Source of the DNA: Roseomonas aerilata DSM 19363
Lineage (GTDB): Bacteria; Pseudomonadota; Alphaproteobacteria; Acetobacterales; Acetobacteraceae
NCBI RefSeq assembly: GCF_000711725.1
Contig: NZ_JONP01000010.1
Coordinates: forward strand, 1-64,000
Reading direction: 5' to 3'
Length of the DNA stretch: 64,000 nucleotides
This document shows, piece after piece, positions 63,753 to 64,000 of the stretch. The notes beneath the pieces were generated by a model. That model made no database searches. It was not told the origin of the DNA and saw nothing but the letters and a program-made list of their open reading frames with translations. Both the position numbers and the translations under genes were made by a program. Numbering within the stretch: the first letter of the stretch is position 1; the number at the start of each line of letters is the position of its first letter.

Positions 63753-64000
63753 GCGCCGGGCACGGGATGCGGGCGGCGGGGCTGGGCCTGGCCGCGCTGG
63801 TGGCGGTGCTGGCGCCCTCCCCTTTCGGGGCGGCCCGGGCGCAGCCGATCGATCTTTCGGGTTCGGGCGGCGGGCCGGTGGAAATCACCGCCACCGACGG
63901 GATCGAGTGGCGGCAGGGCGAGCAGGTGGTGATCGCCCGCGGCAAGGCGAAGGCCGTGCGGGACGGGGTGACGGTGGACGCCGCCCGGCTGATCGCGCGC
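63749..64000 (+). CDS. lptA: LPS transport periplasmic protein LptA (3' end outside window)
   Basis: The first 84 codons are present. A signal peptide (GLGLAALVAVLAPSPFGAAR then AQP) leads into an OstA-like domain: PVEITATDGIEWRQGEQVVI, ARGKAKAVRDGVTVDAARL. Translational coupling to lptC and the domain start support the name. The remainder lies beyond the right edge. Confidence 0.88.
   Translation, partial: MSAGHGMRAAGLGLAALVAVLAPSPFGAARAQPIDLSGSGGGPVEITATDGIEWRQGEQVVIARGKAKAVRDGVTVDAARLIAR

Overview
The window reads as a chromosomal segment of a GC-rich alphaproteobacterium, most likely an Acetobacteraceae member near Roseomonas. This is an inference from very high GC at third codon positions, FzlA, an NdvA-type glucan exporter, paired orphan Bug-type solute receptors, and the tRNA-Leu / RNase D / lptC-lptA neighbourhood. 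No database search was possible; all names rest on motifs recognised by eye.

Layout. Positions 1-19.5 kb hold one long, tightly packed minus-strand surface-polysaccharide locus. Read in transcription order it encodes: a TPR protein with an SGNH/GSCFA-like head (19497-16753); an asparagine-synthetase-like protein that has lost its catalytic residues (16738-15044); a TPR-glycosyltransferase fusion (15047-12492); UDP-glucose dehydrogenase (12495-11140); a secreted pectate-lyase-like beta-helix protein (11143-9842); a KpsM/KpsT/KpsE-type ABC exporter (9770-7041); UDP-glucuronate 4-epimerase (7035-6025); a second TPR-glycosyltransferase (6018-4027); a KpsD/Wza-type outer-membrane export lipoprotein (4037-2952); and the start of a large RTX/Calx-beta/beta-helix protein running off the left edge (2551 to <1). 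Most junctions overlap by 4-11 bases. Dehydrogenase plus epimerase predict UDP-GlcA and UDP-GalA as precursors, so a uronic-acid-rich capsule is inferred. A divergent winged-helix regulator (20087-20686), an RTX pectate lyase (22515-20755) and a second UDP-sugar dehydrogenase (23123-24403) flank the locus. An IS701-like transposase with a substituted catalytic residue (24773-25987) sits at its edge.

From 26 kb on, the content is mixed housekeeping and metabolism. It includes a YkgJ-like Cys protein, CsbD, an SRAP/HMCES protein, a vanadium-haloperoxidase-like lipoprotein, a partial purine or N-carbamoyl catabolism group (uraH, a flavoprotein, an M20 amidohydrolase), thrS-infC, an SDR/LysR divergent pair, purU, a CBS protein, ndvA, two Bug receptors, a GST and phaZ. 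A compositionally distinct, AT-richer membrane glycosyltransferase gene (46775-48472) interrupts this background. Then come ypfJ-like, an epimerase, a TPR protein, an MHYT-GGDEF-EAL protein, fzlA, gltB-gltD, an NDUFA9-like epimerase, tRNA-Leu(CAG), RNase D, lptC and the start of lptA at the right edge.

The most notable points are the export locus that carries its own lyase-fold proteins, the catalytically dead asparagine synthetase inside it, a probable CTG start on infC, and several perfect inverted repeats in intergenic regions.
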